A stretch of DNA of 41,696 nucleotides, taken from the NCBI GenBank assembly GCA_011526285.1, contig WTJU01000078.1:1-41696 (forward strand), given 5' to 3'. The notes beneath the pieces were generated by a model. It did not search any database. It was given only the letters and a program-made list of their open reading frames with translations, and was not told the DNA's origin. Below, one piece after another: positions 1 to 9,356 of the stretch. Position 1 is the stretch's first letter, and each line of letters begins with the position of its first letter. A program made the position numbers and the translations under genes. The stretch comes from Candidatus Arcticimaribacter sp. GTDB lineage: Bacteria > Bacteroidota > Bacteroidia > Flavobacteriales > Flavobacteriaceae.

Positions 1-3000
1 ATTTCATCGGCAATACAAAAGGTATCATTATCAAATCTAACGATATGCTCGTTCCTTTTTCCTCCAGTAGCCGAAGTAAAACCAATGTAAGCAATGTTAG
101 AGTTTAGAATTGCCCCAGTAAGGTCAACTGTTTTTGTATCACTATAAGTATTTACTCCATTATTATGTGTAAAAACATAACTTAAAACTTGTGTAGAGGG
201 TTGCCATGAAATTCTCATGTTGTGCCAATTTCCATCTTCAAGGTTAACCGTTTGGACAACATCAGCTGAATTAGGGGCAGTCCCTGTTGCACCATCTTCA
301 ACAAATGCAATGTGGTCACTATTGGGGTCTGGACCAGAGTTGTAATAAGTATCCATCTCAATAGCATATGAAGGATTAATACCTTGATAACCCATTCCTC
401 CCCCACTAGAGCCTTGAGAGGTGTTAATATTTTGAATAACAAAGGCAATCCCGTCTGCTCCATCACTATCTCTGTTCCCAAAATTTAAATCTAAATCAAT
501 GGTAAACTCTACCCTTAAATCTACCCTGTTCTGATACCAAACCATCCCTCTTTTACTATTTTGATTTGGAGTAAGTGTATAAACAGAAGTTCCCGCTGTG
601 TGGGTAGCATCGCGGATAAATATTATATCTGCCTCGTCAAAATTCCTAGCAAAACAATTTTCTGGATCATCATCTTGATTTCTCACTTGTCTGATTTGGT
701 CGCTTAAAGGATCAAATAAATCATCTGAATTAGCATCATCAATTGAAAAAGTGATATCTACCATTTTATCTCCGTCACGAACAGCTTCATCTACCCCAGA
801 TACCACAATGGTCTGGGTAGTATTCCAGTTAGCAGGGGTGAAAACAAGGGTAGTAGTCGATAAACTTACCTCAGCTGCATCTGCGCTAGCAATAATAATA
901 GTCACATTGGTGCTGGGTTTTCGGTCAAGCGTTACTAAGACAGAAGCAGTAACAGAGCCAGATTCGTTTACGGTAATCAAACTATTAGGATTAACATTAT
1001 AGCCAGCATCTCTTGGATCAATATAATCTACAATTCCGTCACTATCACTGTCATTTATGTTTCCTTCTACACTATCACTATATCCATCTTCGTCAGAGTC
1101 AAGGTCTAGGTAGTTAGGCGTTCCATCACCATCTGTATCTACTATACCTTCAATGGTATCAGAAATGGTGTCACTGTCCGAGTCTAAATCAAGATAATTG
1201 GGTAAACCATCGCCGTCTGTATCTACAATACCTTCAGTTTGATCAGGAATCCCATCTCCATCTGAGTCAAGGTCTAAAAAGTCAAAAATACCGTCTGCAT
1301 CAGTGTCAGTAGCGGTTTCTGTGGCATCTGGAATAGTGTCGCCATCACTATCTAAATCATAGCTGTTTTGTATCCCATCACCATCTGTATCAAGGGTACA
1401 GGCATTTGCTGGACGATCAAAAGAAATACGATCTAACAAATTCCCTGCACCTCCTCCAGCGGTGGCTTCAAAAAGAAATACAGTAGAGACCTGTCCAGAA
1501 GGCACAAGATAAACCCCAGAATAATCTCGCCATGCTGTTCGAGTGGCGGTTTGTGTTTCTAAAACAACATTTGTAGTAGTGGAAATACCTGCTTGTATTT
1601 CAATTTGTTCTAGGCCTGTTCCTCTAGCAAGGTGGCTTACCGACCAAATCATATAGGTGCCTGGGGTGGTAGAAATGGTTTGGAAAAGTCCAGCCGTTTG
1701 ATTCGCATTTATCTCTGCAAAACGATTTCCTTCTCTAGCGTTATAGGTAATCCCAGAAAGAACTCGTCCATCGCACCAAATTTCCATCATATCGTCTGTT
1801 GCAGTGGTTTCCCAGCCATCAATCAAACTTTCATTAAAGATGCCGTCACAACCATTATCACCATCTTCAAAACCTCCGTTAACTAAACCACCATTGATAA
1901 ATCCACATTCGATACTATCTAAAATACCATCATTATCATCATCTGGATCAAAGTGATCTGCAATGCCGTCTCCATCGTTATCTTCAAAAACATAAGGGTC
2001 TGTCCCTACAGTGACTTCGTCTGCATCGTCTAGGCCATCGTTATCAGAATCAATATCTAAGTGATCTGGAATTCCATCGTTATCGGTGTCACGTGCTTCT
2101 TCTACCCTAATGTTATCCATGTATTCGTCAACCGAAAATCCAAACGCCGCAGTGTTTAACCAAGGGTAATCAGCTACAGGACCGAGGTCAATGTCTTCAG
2201 CATCCACTTGACCAGTTAGGGTTCCGCTACTGTATTTTGCCACGCTATTATGAGCCATTAAGCTCCAAACATTGGAACCGTTGTTTGCTTTAAAAAAACT
2301 TGTTCGCTGTCTAAACCAGCCAGCTGTTCGCGCAATAGCGGGAAAAGTAAAGTTAGTTGTAGGGTGCCGTTTTGCACCATTATTTGGACCAGAAAAATAA
2401 TAGAGATAAATCCCATCAACACTTCCCATCACATCATCTTGCCAAACAGGGTCTTGACCCGCTGCACCAATATAGGAGGCAAATTCATTACAACAACTAT
2501 CCACACTAGGACTCCCAGAAGCTTTAAAATCAGCGCTGATAGTAATGTAGGTATTTGTCGTTGAGCTGATGTCTGATAAAACTGTCGCATAGGAACCTAT
2601 CGCTTCATCTTCTGCTACGGCTGTATTGGCGTCTTGGAATAGCATTTGACTCACATCTCCATTGTCTAAAGTGCTTGTTACAACTCTTGATATGGGGTCT
2701 TCCTTTTGTGTATTCACATTGTAAGACCAATGCGCTTCCTTGATACCGTTTAAACCTGCCACACTTGTAGTACCACTAGAGATACCAGAATTAAATGCAA
2801 CCCCTTCAAAATCCTCTACATAAAAAGAATAACCTTCATTAATATCTAAAATTCCATCGCCGTCATCATCTGTGTCACACACATCTCCTATCCCATCTCC
2901 ATCAGTATCCAATTGAAATGGATTAAAGGTTGAACTACAGTTATCAGAACCATTAGAAATCCCATCTCGATCACAATCAGCAGCGAGCCATTGTGCGCTT

Positions 3001-4331
3001 AACACAGGATCACTAGGCTGTGGTGAACAAGGGCTAAGCACTGTTAAAGTCGCACTATTCTGACTTGAAAAACAAACATAATCTTGGTGTAAGATTAATA
3101 AGCGATATACTTTTCCATCTAAACCAGTCACATCAGATAAGGTGAGTGTACTGGTATTTGCCCCGGCATAAATTCCACCATTAGAAATATTGACCCCATC
3201 TTCTTGCCATTGGTATAAAAATCCTGTTCTTGCGTCAAAGCCTGAAGTATAGTTGGGTGTTCCATCTGGATTGTAATTCACCGTACTTGTCGCTGCTAAA
3301 GAAGAAATGCTAAAGGTAGCGCTAGTTCCAGCGAAAACTGTTTGATCGATCAAAGCACTTGGATCTACCGCTGCTGTAGTCGCCATTTGATGATTTGACC
3401 AAACCGAGCTAACCACAGAGGAAGCGGGGGTGGTTGTATAAGCATTCGCAGTAACTCCAGCTGCAATGACTAGCCCATTGGCATTCACGCCTCCGTTAGT
3501 TCGTGTGGGGGTGTCAGGGCCATAAATACCGCTGTCTCCTCCATCAGCATTTCTGTCTCCATAGGCTTCATTGGCGTCTGAACAACCATCATTATCTGAA
3601 TCAAAATCTTCTTCGTCAACAACTCCGTCTAAATCAGAATCACGACACATGGAAAAAACAAATTGTCCCGAGTTAACACTTTCATTAGTCAAATTGAGAT
3701 AATTTATTCGTATCTGCGATACCGGAAGATTACTGTAAACATCAAATTCTGCGAAAGTAGATCCCGTTCCTGTTCCAGACACTGTAAATGAATTTCCAGA
3801 AGAGGCCACATTTGCATTTGAAGAAGAGAGAACGATCCACTCAAACTCTGCGGGCACTCCTAATGCAATAAATTGAAATTGATCAGCTCGTGTTATATTA
3901 GAAACTCCAATACTACTATCTGCTCCAAAACGGATTTTTATAGCTGATCCAAAAGTCATGGTAGAGGTAAATGCATGTCCTAATTCGGCTGGATTAGAAT
4001 CTTGAAATCGAATTAAACTCCCCGCATTTCTTGAAGAGATGGAAACTAAACCATCTGTCCCTACTACTTGTGCTGGTGCATCTATAGTAATCGAAGATGT
4101 TAAATTATCTCCGCTCAAAAATTTATCAAATACAACAGCGGAATCTCCGGGGGCTAAACCCGCTGCAATAGCAGAGAAATCAATGAAAGTAATGGGGCAT
4201 TCTTCGGTATCTAAAATCCCATTATTATTGTCATCAAGATCAAGGTGGTCTAAAACTTCATCGCCGTCACAGTCTCCCACAGGACCAGGACATTGCGCAC
4301 TTGCAATGAATCCAAATAATAAAAATACCAA
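1..4331 (-). CDS. Giant secreted multidomain adhesin-like protein, partial (C-terminus beyond left edge): signal peptide, TSP3-type Asp-rich repeats, jelly-roll-like region, Calx-beta-like region, L-type-lectin-like domain
   Basis: Continuous minus-strand frame (codon left edges at multiples of 3, checked at about 15, 762, 1926, 3648 and 4329) with no stop noticed when read through: ...VFLLFGFIASAQCPGPVGDCDGDEVLDHLDLDDNNNGILD...DTDGDGLPNYLDLDSDSD...GADGIAFVIQN...GGGMGYQGINPSYAIEMDTYYNSG...DHIAF... . No stop in the window, so the ORF track omitted it. Start codon uncertain (TTG at 4331 or ATT at 4352). Confidence 0.9.
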   Translation of the reverse strand, partial: MVFLLFGFIASAQCPGPVGDCDGDEVLDHLDLDDNNNGILDTEECPITFIDFSAIAAGLAPGDSAVVFDKFLSGDNLTSSITIDAPAQVVGTDGLVSISSRNAGSLIRFQDSNPAELGHAFTSTMTFGSAIKIRFGADSSIGVSNITRADQFQFIALGVPAEFEWIVLSSSNANVASSGNSFTVSGTGTGSTFAEFDVYSNLPVSQIRINYLNLTNESVNSGQFVFSMCRDSDLDGVVDEEDFDSDNDGCSDANEAYGDRNADGGDSGIYGPDTPTRTNGGVNANGLVIAAGVTANAYTTTPASSVVSSVWSNHQMATTAAVDPSALIDQTVFAGTSATFSISSLAATSTVNYNPDGTPNYTSGFDARTGFLYQWQEDGVNISNGGIYAGANTSTLTLSDVTGLDGKVYRLLILHQDYVCFSSQNSATLTVLSPCSPQPSDPVLSAQWLAADCDRDGISNGSDNCSSTFNPFQLDTDGDGIGDVCDTDDDGDGILDINEGYSFYVEDFEGVAFNSGISSGTTSVAGLNGIKEAHWSYNVNTQKEDPISRVVTSTLDNGDVSQMLFQDANTAVAEDEAIGSYATVLSDISSTTNTYITISADFKASGSPSVDSCCNEFASYIGAAGQDPVWQDDVMGSVDGIYLYYFSGPNNGAKRHPTTNFTFPAIARTAGWFRQRTSFFKANNGSNVWSLMAHNSVAKYSSGTLTGQVDAEDIDLGPVADYPWLNTAAFGFSVDEYMDNIRVEEARDTDNDGIPDHLDIDSDNDGLDDADEVTVGTDPYVFEDNDGDGIADHFDPDDDNDGILDSIECGFINGGLVNGGFEDGDNGCDGIFNESLIDGWETTATDDMMEIWCDGRVLSGITYNAREGNRFAEINANQTAGLFQTISTTPGTYMIWSVSHLARGTGLEQIEIQAGISTTTNVVLETQTATRTAWRDYSGVYLVPSGQVSTVFLFEATAGGGAGNLLDRISFDRPANACTLDTDGDGIQNSYDLDSDGDTIPDATETATDTDADGIFDFLDLDSDGDGIPDQTEGIVDTDGDGLPNYLDLDSDSDTISDTIEGIVDTDGDGTPNYLDLDSDEDGYSDSVEGNINDSDSDGIVDYIDPRDAGYNVNPNSLITVNESGSVTASVLVTLDRKPSTNVTIIIASADAAEVSLSTTTLVFTPANWNTTQTIVVSGVDEAVRDGDKMVDITFSIDDANSDDLFDPLSDQIRQVRNQDDDPENCFARNFDEADIIFIRDATHTAGTSVYTLTPNQNSKRGMVWYQNRVDLRVEFTIDLDLNFGNRDSDGADGIAFVIQNINTSQGSSGGGMGYQGINPSYAIEMDTYYNSGPDPNSDHIAFVEDGATGTAPNSADVVQTVNLEDGNWHNMRISWQPSTQVLSYVFTHNNGVNTYSDTKTVDLTGAILNSNIAYIGFTSATGGKRNEHIVRFDNDTFCIADE
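1014..1395 (-). repeat. Tandem TSP3-like DxDxDG repeat coding region (D-[TS]-D-x-D-G-x-x-[DN]-x-x-D-x-D-S-D)
   Basis: Translation DTDGDGIQNSYDLDSDGDTIPDATETATDTDADGIFDFLDLDSDGDGIPDQTEGIVDTDGDGLPNYLDLDSDSDTISDTIEGIVDTDGDGTPNYLDLDSDEDGYSD; the DNA has near-identical units around 1117-1250. Confidence 0.85.
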
Positions 4332-4362
4332 AAAATAAACTCCTCTATTAATGATAATTATT

Positions 4363-4390
4363 GTTATTAATTTGTCTACAAATTAATAAC
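4363..4390. repeat. 28-bp near-perfect palindrome: GTTATTAATTTGT-CT-ACAAATTAATAAC
   Basis: Read directly: 13-bp perfect arms with a 2-nt centre, between the adhesin start and the 4424-4867 gene. Confidence 0.85.
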
Positions 4391-4423
4391 GAAATCGGCT
4401 TAGACTTATTGTCTTCACAAGAC

Positions 4424-4867
4424 TTAAGAAGAAGAGGAATGATCGCTTACTATTTTCCAAACGGAATCAATTTTTCTAAAGAGCAATGTAAAAAAACCCG
4501 TGGGTTGATCATTTTCCCTTGTTAGAGTGAATTTTCCAATAACTTGTATGGTTTTTTCATCCCATTGCTCAATGAATAAAAGATCAAAGTTTAGTGTTCC
4601 CATGGCTTCTTTGTTAGGGTAACTAGCCTTGTATCGCTCAAGGGTATTTAAAAACCCATACGTAGGGCCATTACTTCCCACAAACACAAGCTTTTCGCTT
4701 TGCCAATACCCTTCCATAAAGGTATTTATATCGGCATTGTTCCATGCAGTTTCTTGGCTTTTTAGTATTGCTCTAACTGCATTTATATCATCATTTTCAA
4801 GCCTTTGCTGTGAATAAGCGTTGCACCCAATAAGTACTAACAAAATAAAAATTGGCACTCTTTTCAT
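4424..4867 (-). CDS. Secreted SnoaL/DUF4440-like (NTF2-fold) protein
   Basis: 147 aa; signal peptide MKRVPIFILLVLIGCNAYSQ; AWNNADINTFMEGYWQS...F..GKFTLTR...GFFTLLFRKIDSVWKIVSDHSSS is typical of the DUF4440/SnoaL fold. Confidence 0.75.
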   Translation of the reverse strand: MKRVPIFILLVLIGCNAYSQQRLENDDINAVRAILKSQETAWNNADINTFMEGYWQSEKLVFVGSNGPTYGFLNTLERYKASYPNKEAMGTLNFDLLFIEQWDEKTIQVIGKFTLTRENDQPTGFFTLLFRKIDSVWKIVSDHSSSS

Positions 4868-5012
4868 TTCAAATATTTCGCTAATTATAGTTCAAATTGA
4901 GGAAAACCGCAATGATTGAAGTACTTAGCCTTATTTTTTCTAAGATTTTAGACTAAAATTTTTGTTAAAATACGTTATATTTAAGAACTATTTTTAGAAA
5001 AAACCAAACGAG

Positions 5013-6071
5013 ATGAGACAACACAACCTAACAAAAAAAATACTTGGTGCGCTAGTTTTTTGTGGCTTTATTGGCTGCCAAGATGCTCCTAAAGAGGATA
5101 CTATTTTGGTTGTTCAAGGAGAAATCCAAGCAGACACCACTTGGTCTGCTGACAAAAGCTATATTTTAGATCAACAAGTTACTGTTCCCGCAGGTGTAAC
5201 GCTAACCATTGAGCCTGGAACGGTTATTAAGGCTAACGCTGGTGAAGCACCAACAGTATCTATGCTTGTGATTGCACGCGGTGGGAAATTAATGGCAAAA
5301 GGAACTGCAGAACAGCCCATTATTTTCACTTCAATTAATGATAATCTTGATAAAGAAAATGACATAGCATCTGCACTTAGTCAAGAAGATGTTGGCTTGT
5401 GGGGAGGAATCATTATTTTAGGAAATGCACCTGTTTCTTTAGCCAACGGTGATGAAGAAACCTTTTATGTAGGTTTAGACCCGAATGATAAGTCAAGCTA
5501 CTACGGAGGAAATAAAACAGATGATGGTTCTGGAGAACTTGAATATGTTTCAATACGCCATGGTGGAATCTTTATTGGCACAGGAAGCGAATCGAATGGT
5601 CTCACACTTTGTGGAGTGGGCTCAGGAACAACAATTAATCACATCGAAATTTTTGCTAACCAAGATGATGGAGTTGAACTTTTTGGTGGAAGTGTTAATG
5701 TAGACAACCTGATTGTTCACGCAAGTGGAGACGATGCCATTGATATTGATGAAGGATATACCGGAACTATTTCTAATTTCTTGGTTGAATTGACTGATCG
5801 CTCTGACAACGCTGTTGAGATAAGTGGAGGTCAAGGTGACAGCGCTGGTGCTTTTACACTTTCAAATGGTACAATTGACGGTAAGGGCGCTGAAAATTCT
5901 AATATTTATTCTATTGACGAGAAGGCGGAAGGAACTCTAACCAATATTGTCGCTACAAATCTAGAAGATGCCTCAGGTTCACTTGCATCTAATGACAAGG
6001 TTAAGGTTGAAACTAACGATAATAAAAAAGCTAGTCTAGATTTTAACTGGACAAGAGCAAAGCAACAATAG
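5013..6071 (+). CDS. Lipoprotein with right-handed parallel beta-helix-like fold
   Basis: 352 aa; lipobox-like CGFIGCQD; VTVPAGVTLTIEPGTVIKA... and repeated short beta-strand turns (GVELFGGSVNVDNLIVHASGDDAIDIDEG). Confidence 0.75.
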   Translation: MRQHNLTKKILGALVFCGFIGCQDAPKEDTILVVQGEIQADTTWSADKSYILDQQVTVPAGVTLTIEPGTVIKANAGEAPTVSMLVIARGGKLMAKGTAEQPIIFTSINDNLDKENDIASALSQEDVGLWGGIIILGNAPVSLANGDEETFYVGLDPNDKSSYYGGNKTDDGSGELEYVSIRHGGIFIGTGSESNGLTLCGVGSGTTINHIEIFANQDDGVELFGGSVNVDNLIVHASGDDAIDIDEGYTGTISNFLVELTDRSDNAVEISGGQGDSAGAFTLSNGTIDGKGAENSNIYSIDEKAEGTLTNIVATNLEDASGSLASNDKVKVETNDNKKASLDFNWTRAKQQ

Positions 6072-6089
6072 GTTAGACATTACAACATT

Positions 6090-6120
6090 AAAAAAAGAGA
6101 GCAAATGCTCTCTTTTTTTA
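6090..6120. terminator. Bidirectional Rho-independent terminator
   Basis: AAAAAAGAGAGC-AAAT-GCTCTCTTTTTTT between convergent genes; the stop of the 6118-6297 gene lies inside the T run. Confidence 0.85.
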
Positions 6121-6297
6121 TTCCTCTAAATGAGCTGCTTCAAAGTAGCGCAATTCGGTGTCATAGAAATATGTCAATTGAATAGGTCTACAGCAAACCT
6201 CACAATCTTCAATATAGTGTTGTTCATCATTCACCGATTCAAGTAGCATTGAAATATTTTCCCAGCAATACGGGCATTGAAAAAAATGTTCGTACAT
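6118..6297 (-). CDS. CPxCG-type cysteine-rich small protein (59 aa)
   Basis: Manual translation: MYEHFFQCPYCWENISMLLESVNDEQHYIEDCEVCCRPIQLTYFYDTELRYFEAAHLEE*. CPYC and CEVCC zinc-ribbon-like pairs. Start ATG overlaps the TGA of the upstream ABC-F gene (TGATG). Not in the ORF track, apparently because of length. Confidence 0.85.
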   Translation of the reverse strand: MYEHFFQCPYCWENISMLLESVNDEQHYIEDCEVCCRPIQLTYFYDTELRYFEAAHLEE

Positions 6298-8207
6298 CAG
6301 CTTTCCATTTCCATCAATTCCTCAGTTGTTTTTTCCCAATCTTCCATTACAACAGTTAGGTTATCTTTTTTTTGGGTATAGTGATCGAAGAAGTTGGGTT
6401 GTGCAATGGTTGCATCATAGTTAATCTCCAATTCAAAATCAATGGCTTTAATTTCTTTTTCTAAAGCTGCAATCTTCGATTCAAGTTTTGATTGTTTGTT
6501 TTTTAACGCCTTCAAACGTTTTTGCTGTTGGTAGTCTTGCTCTCCCCTCCCCGTTTTCTTCTTTTCTACTTTTTCAACACGTTCAAGATCAACTAGAGAA
6601 TCTAGTTTTTTCTGTTCTAAATAAAACTGCACGTCACCTAAATATTCTTTTAATCGGTGATTTTTAAATTCTACCACACGATCACTTAACCCTTGAAGAA
6701 AGTCACGATCGTGGGAAATTAATATTAAGGTACCTTGGAATTTTCTTAGTGCTTCTTTCAAGACATTTTTAGAACGAATGTCTAGGTGATTGGTTGGCTC
6801 ATCCATCACCAACACATTAAAAGGAGACAATAAAAGTTTACATAAAGCCAAGCGGTTTCGTTCTCCCCCAGACAGGACCTTCACTTTCTTTTCTACATCT
6901 TCTCCTCTAAACATAAATGCACCTAGCATGTCTCGTACACGTGAACGGTTGTCATCTGTTGCAGCCTCCTCCATGGTTTCCAGCAGCGTCAAACTTCCGT
7001 CGAGATACTCGGCTTGGTTTTGAGCAAAATACCCCAACAATACATTATGCCCTAATTCGCATTTTCCCGTGTAATCAATTTCATTGACAATGATTTTTGC
7101 CAAGGTAGATTTTCCTTGTCCGTTTTGACCTACAAAAGCTGTTTTTGTTCCGCGCTCCACCTCAAGTCCAACTTCTTGTAAAACTTCTTTTGCACCATAA
7201 CGCTTAGATACTTTTTCTACGTGTAGAACAACTTTTCCTGGTTGTTGTGCAACGGGGAAATTAAGTTTCATTGCGGCAGTGTCTTCAACATCAACCTCAA
7301 TTCGTTCTATTTTATCAAGCTTTTTTATGAGTGATTGTGCCATGGCTGCTTTTGACGCCTTTGCACGAAAACGCTCTATGAGTTTTTCGGTTTGTTCGAT
7401 TTCTTTTGCTTGATTTTTTTGGGCTGCGCGTTGCTGGGTCATTATTTCCTGTCGGAGCAACATATAGTCTGAGTAGGCTTTTTTGTAATCATAAATTCTT
7501 CCACCAACAATTTCTATCGTACGGTTAGACGTATGGTCAAGAAACATTTTGTCGTGTGAAACCAAAACCACAGCCCCGCGGTATTTGGTTAAGAAATCTT
7601 CTAACCAAATGATAGACTCAATGTCAAGGTGGTTAGTAGGCTCATCAAGCAATAGTACATCGTGATCTTGTAATAGAAGTTTTGCCAACTCTATACGCAT
7701 GCGCCAACCTCCAGAAAAGGTGTCGGTTTTTTTATTGAAATCATCTGTTTTAAACCCAAGTCCCTGAAGAATTCGTTCGGTTGTTCCTTGGTAGTTGTAG
7801 CCTCCAATTAATGCATAGCGTTCTGTCAAATCATTTAATGATATAATTAATTGATTGTAGCTATCAGACTCGTAATCTTCTCGGCTAGCAAGCGCAAGGT
7901 TTATCTGTTCCATTTCCGCTTCAAGCTTTTTGATTTCTTCAAAGGCTTGATAGGCTTCTTCTACTACTGTTCTCCCTTTTTCAAAATCGATGTCTTGCCT
8001 AAGGAAACCAATGCTTAAGTTCTTTTCTGTTGCTATTGCTCCAGAGGTAGGTTCGTTATCGCGAGCGATTAAATGCAGTAAGGTAGATTTTCCAGCACCA
8101 TTTTTTCCCACCAGTCCAACACGATCTCCTGCCCCCAAACGAAATGAAATTTTGTTGAACAGGGTTTCACCACCAAAAGAAACTGTCACATTTTGAACAC
8201 TAAGCAT
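6297..8207 (-). CDS. ABC-F family ATP-binding cassette protein
   Basis: 636 aa; two Walker A motifs (GKNGAGKST, GQNGQGKST), two signature motifs (FSGGWRMR, LSGGERNR), no TM segments, C-terminal coiled coil. Confidence 0.93.
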   Translation of the reverse strand: MLSVQNVTVSFGGETLFNKISFRLGAGDRVGLVGKNGAGKSTLLHLIARDNEPTSGAIATEKNLSIGFLRQDIDFEKGRTVVEEAYQAFEEIKKLEAEMEQINLALASREDYESDSYNQLIISLNDLTERYALIGGYNYQGTTERILQGLGFKTDDFNKKTDTFSGGWRMRIELAKLLLQDHDVLLLDEPTNHLDIESIIWLEDFLTKYRGAVVLVSHDKMFLDHTSNRTIEIVGGRIYDYKKAYSDYMLLRQEIMTQQRAAQKNQAKEIEQTEKLIERFRAKASKAAMAQSLIKKLDKIERIEVDVEDTAAMKLNFPVAQQPGKVVLHVEKVSKRYGAKEVLQEVGLEVERGTKTAFVGQNGQGKSTLAKIIVNEIDYTGKCELGHNVLLGYFAQNQAEYLDGSLTLLETMEEAATDDNRSRVRDMLGAFMFRGEDVEKKVKVLSGGERNRLALCKLLLSPFNVLVMDEPTNHLDIRSKNVLKEALRKFQGTLILISHDRDFLQGLSDRVVEFKNHRLKEYLGDVQFYLEQKKLDSLVDLERVEKVEKKKTGRGEQDYQQQKRLKALKNKQSKLESKIAALEKEIKAIDFELEINYDATIAQPNFFDHYTQKKDNLTVVMEDWEKTTEELMEMES

Positions 8208-8245
8208 AGGTTTATTTTGCTACAAAATTGAGGAAAAAAAGGGAA

Positions 8246-9301
8246 TTAATTTATTTTTTGAAAACGATCTATATCAACTGCCGCTGGCAGGGATTTTCCT
8301 TCTTCGATAAATGCATATAACCAGTTGGAAGCTAGTGGTGCTGTTAAGACACCACGAGAACCAAGACCATTAAATAAATAAAGCTGTTTGTGCTGTGGGT
8401 GTGCACCAAGTAAAGGTCTTCTGTCTTTTACTGTGGGGCGTATATGGCTTATGTGTTTTTCTATAGTATAGGGTACGTCAATCATTTTAGCTATTTTATC
8501 GCATATCCATTGTTTTCCCTTTGCTGTGGTTTCTAAAGATTTGTCGTGCTGCTCAAAAGACGCTCCTGCCCAATACAGATCATCTCCTAAAGGGGCAATA
8601 AAGATTGGTCCTTTTAAAATAGCGGTTGAGTTTAATTTTGGGGAACGAATTATTAAAATCTGACCTTTTGATCCCACCAAGGGTAAATGATTAAAGAAAG
8701 GGTTATTTACCATGGCATAGCCTTCACAAAAAACAATGTGTTTCGCTTTTATGTTTTTGTAGCGAATTCCTTCTGGTAAAATTTCCAAGGCTGAAAAATC
8801 AAAACAAGCCTCTGTTATGTTTGTTTCTATTGTGGTTTTATACGCTTCTATTAAGCGGGTAGTGTTGATTCTTCCACAAGATTGAAGTTCTCCATACCCA
8901 AAGAGTGCTTTAACGCCTTCAATTGTATCCTTATTGATTGTTGGCAATAAGAAATTAGATAATCCTGATCGATCAGCAGCCACCATCCATTGATTGTGCT
9001 CCGAACTGTCATTAAACAACTTATAAATGGGTGCTGGATAATCAATGGAAACTTTTAAACGCTGGGCAATTTTTGTGTAAAAAGGTAGGGCAGTTTGGTG
9101 AAATTCTTCTCCATTCCATGTCATGTTAAAGCGTTTCAAGACTGTTGGATTATAAATTCCTGCCGCAATAACAGAAGATCCTGCACCGCTTTGATCAATT
9201 ACATGAAAGGATTTCTGATTTTCTCGAAGTGTTTCAACATAGGCCAAACCAGCAAGGCCGAGACCAACCACTAAAACATTTACTTCTTTCATTGCACCCA
9301 A
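8246..9301 (-). CDS. FAD-dependent oxidoreductase (DAO superfamily)
   Basis: 351 aa; N-terminal VLVVGLGLAGLAYVETL dinucleotide-binding motif; C-terminal RPTVKDRRPLLGAHP...YLFNGLGSRGVLTAPL typical of DAO/glycine-oxidase-like proteins. Confidence 0.85.
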   Translation of the reverse strand: MGAMKEVNVLVVGLGLAGLAYVETLRENQKSFHVIDQSGAGSSVIAAGIYNPTVLKRFNMTWNGEEFHQTALPFYTKIAQRLKVSIDYPAPIYKLFNDSSEHNQWMVAADRSGLSNFLLPTINKDTIEGVKALFGYGELQSCGRINTTRLIEAYKTTIETNITEACFDFSALEILPEGIRYKNIKAKHIVFCEGYAMVNNPFFNHLPLVGSKGQILIIRSPKLNSTAILKGPIFIAPLGDDLYWAGASFEQHDKSLETTAKGKQWICDKIAKMIDVPYTIEKHISHIRPTVKDRRPLLGAHPQHKQLYLFNGLGSRGVLTAPLASNWLYAFIEEGKSLPAAVDIDRFQKIN

Positions 9302-9307
9302 AAATAC

Positions 9308-9333
9308 AAAACGCTGCCCTAGAGCAGCGTTTT
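9308..9333 (-). terminator. Hairpin terminator downstream of gldN
   Basis: AAAACGCTGC-CCTAGA-GCAGCGTTTT, 10-bp stem, just downstream (minus strand) of the gldN stop. Confidence 0.7.
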
Positions 9334-9356
9334 ATAAAGTATTAATCTAATTTCTG

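Noticed and set aside
215-481. Minus-strand 88-aa ORF in the track
   Set aside because: Out of frame inside the giant adhesin gene; low-complexity translation with no domain.
1014-1395. Regular repeats resembling a CRISPR or minisatellite
   Set aside because: Periodicity is explained by the protein-level TSP3 Asp-rich repeats in frame; no constant repeat with unique spacers.
4039-4338. 99-aa plus-strand ORF
   Set aside because: Antisense to the adhesin N-terminus, which has convincing domain-like translation.
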